Assembly (NCBI GenBank): GCA_949317995.1 | Contig: OX439041.1 | Span: 10,614,001 to 10,678,000, forward strand | From: Acholoe squamosa | Taxonomy: Eukaryota > Annelida > Polychaeta > Phyllodocida > Polynoidae | DNA: 64,000 bases | Direction of reading: 5' to 3' | Part shown: positions 63,491 to 64,000 of the stretch, piece after piece | How positions within the stretch are numbered: position 1 is the stretch's first letter | Layout of the letters: each line of letters opens with the position of its first letter | The notes under the pieces: generated by a model | Seen by the model: only the letters and a program-made list of their open reading frames with translations | Database searches by the model: none | Told to the model about the DNA's origin: nothing | Made by a program: the position numbers and the translations under genes

Positions 63491-64000
63491 AAGCCATTGA
63501 AGGAGTGATAGTGTAGGATCACCATAAACATGTTAGATTTATTGGATATATCTTGTGCTTTGCTCATTACATGTTCAATGATGTTGCCGAACATGAAAAC
63601 TTACATGTTTGTGAGTATGAGGGACAATTTCTAGAAACTGACAGTGAGTACTTAGTCTTACTTAGTTCAGAACAGCCAGGTGTTTATGTCACTATAGCCA
63701 GGAATACATGTTGCTCTCTGCCTGTAAGCAGGTAGATCTCTCTGCCTAACCGTCTGCCGCCCGAGGAGCTCTCTCCTAACATCATATGCCTAGGGACCGG
63801 TTGGCAGGTCTATGTCAGAGCCAGAGCTAAAGCCCAAAGCCTAGGCAAAGCGTTACTCCACCTGACCTACTCAGTGAGTCTGGACTCTTCAGTCTCTTGA
63901 GTCTCTGGTGTAACTGTAAGGGAGAGGTCTTTTAAAAAAAAACACCAAAAAACAGCCTGAACAGGGGAGGGTTGGGAAATAAACGAATATTTAAAGTTCA
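63491..64000. other. Right edge, nothing assigned
   Basis: A 60-codon plus-strand frame at 63553 has no recognised content. An A-rich tract occurs at 63930-63950. Confidence 0.4.

Overview
The window is animal nuclear DNA: AT-rich, intron-dominated and full of transposon debris, with one confidently readable spliced gene. Two SINE tails (one ending in ACTC repeats after a GGCGTTAAAC box, one ending in AATC repeats after a GTAAAACAC box) recall short repeats of molluscan genomes. A marine lophotrochozoan, probably a mollusc, is my best guess, but it is inference; no mitochondrial, rRNA or taxon-specific gene is present.
The gene (minus strand, 59626 down to 26700) encodes a palmitoyltransferase of the ZDHHC5/ZDHHC8 group. 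Eight coding exons with compatible phases give a complete 693-residue protein: two N-terminal membrane segments, the DPG motif, a cysteine-rich domain with DHHC at residues 127-130, two further membrane segments, a TTxE motif, and a long disordered tail ending in a glutamine tract and the PDZ-ligand-like C-terminus STYEISV. A probable first exon of an unidentified gene starts divergently at 60048, 421 bp away, so the interval is likely a bidirectional promoter.
Layout: 1-6935 holds two copies of a ~2.7-2.9 kb segment separated by ~1.4 kb. 8548-13665 is a decayed Ty3/gypsy-like element on the minus strand with LTR-like ends, gag and integrase but no recognised reverse transcriptase. 13667-26760 is a tandem array: two near-identical ~5.7 kb units plus a third partial unit that runs into the real 3' end of the ZDHHC gene, so the last 17 codons and stop occur three times. 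26700-59626 is the gene, whose introns are packed with two MITE-like families: TA-flanked elements starting CCGTAATCTCCCGCGTATAA, and TTAA-flanked piggyBac-like elements starting CCCTTTAAGG and filled with GCATCATG/CATGATGC. 60153-64000 is mostly non-coding and contains a ~300 bp direct repeat.
The most notable points are the modular SINE (three copies with perfect target-site duplications but two different 3' tails), nested MITEs that directly reveal the target sites, a palindromic 18-bp repeat array in intron 3, and the tandem array whose breakpoint lies in the gene's CAG/CAA tract. I found no convincing new protein system. Identities are by eye; no alignment was run.
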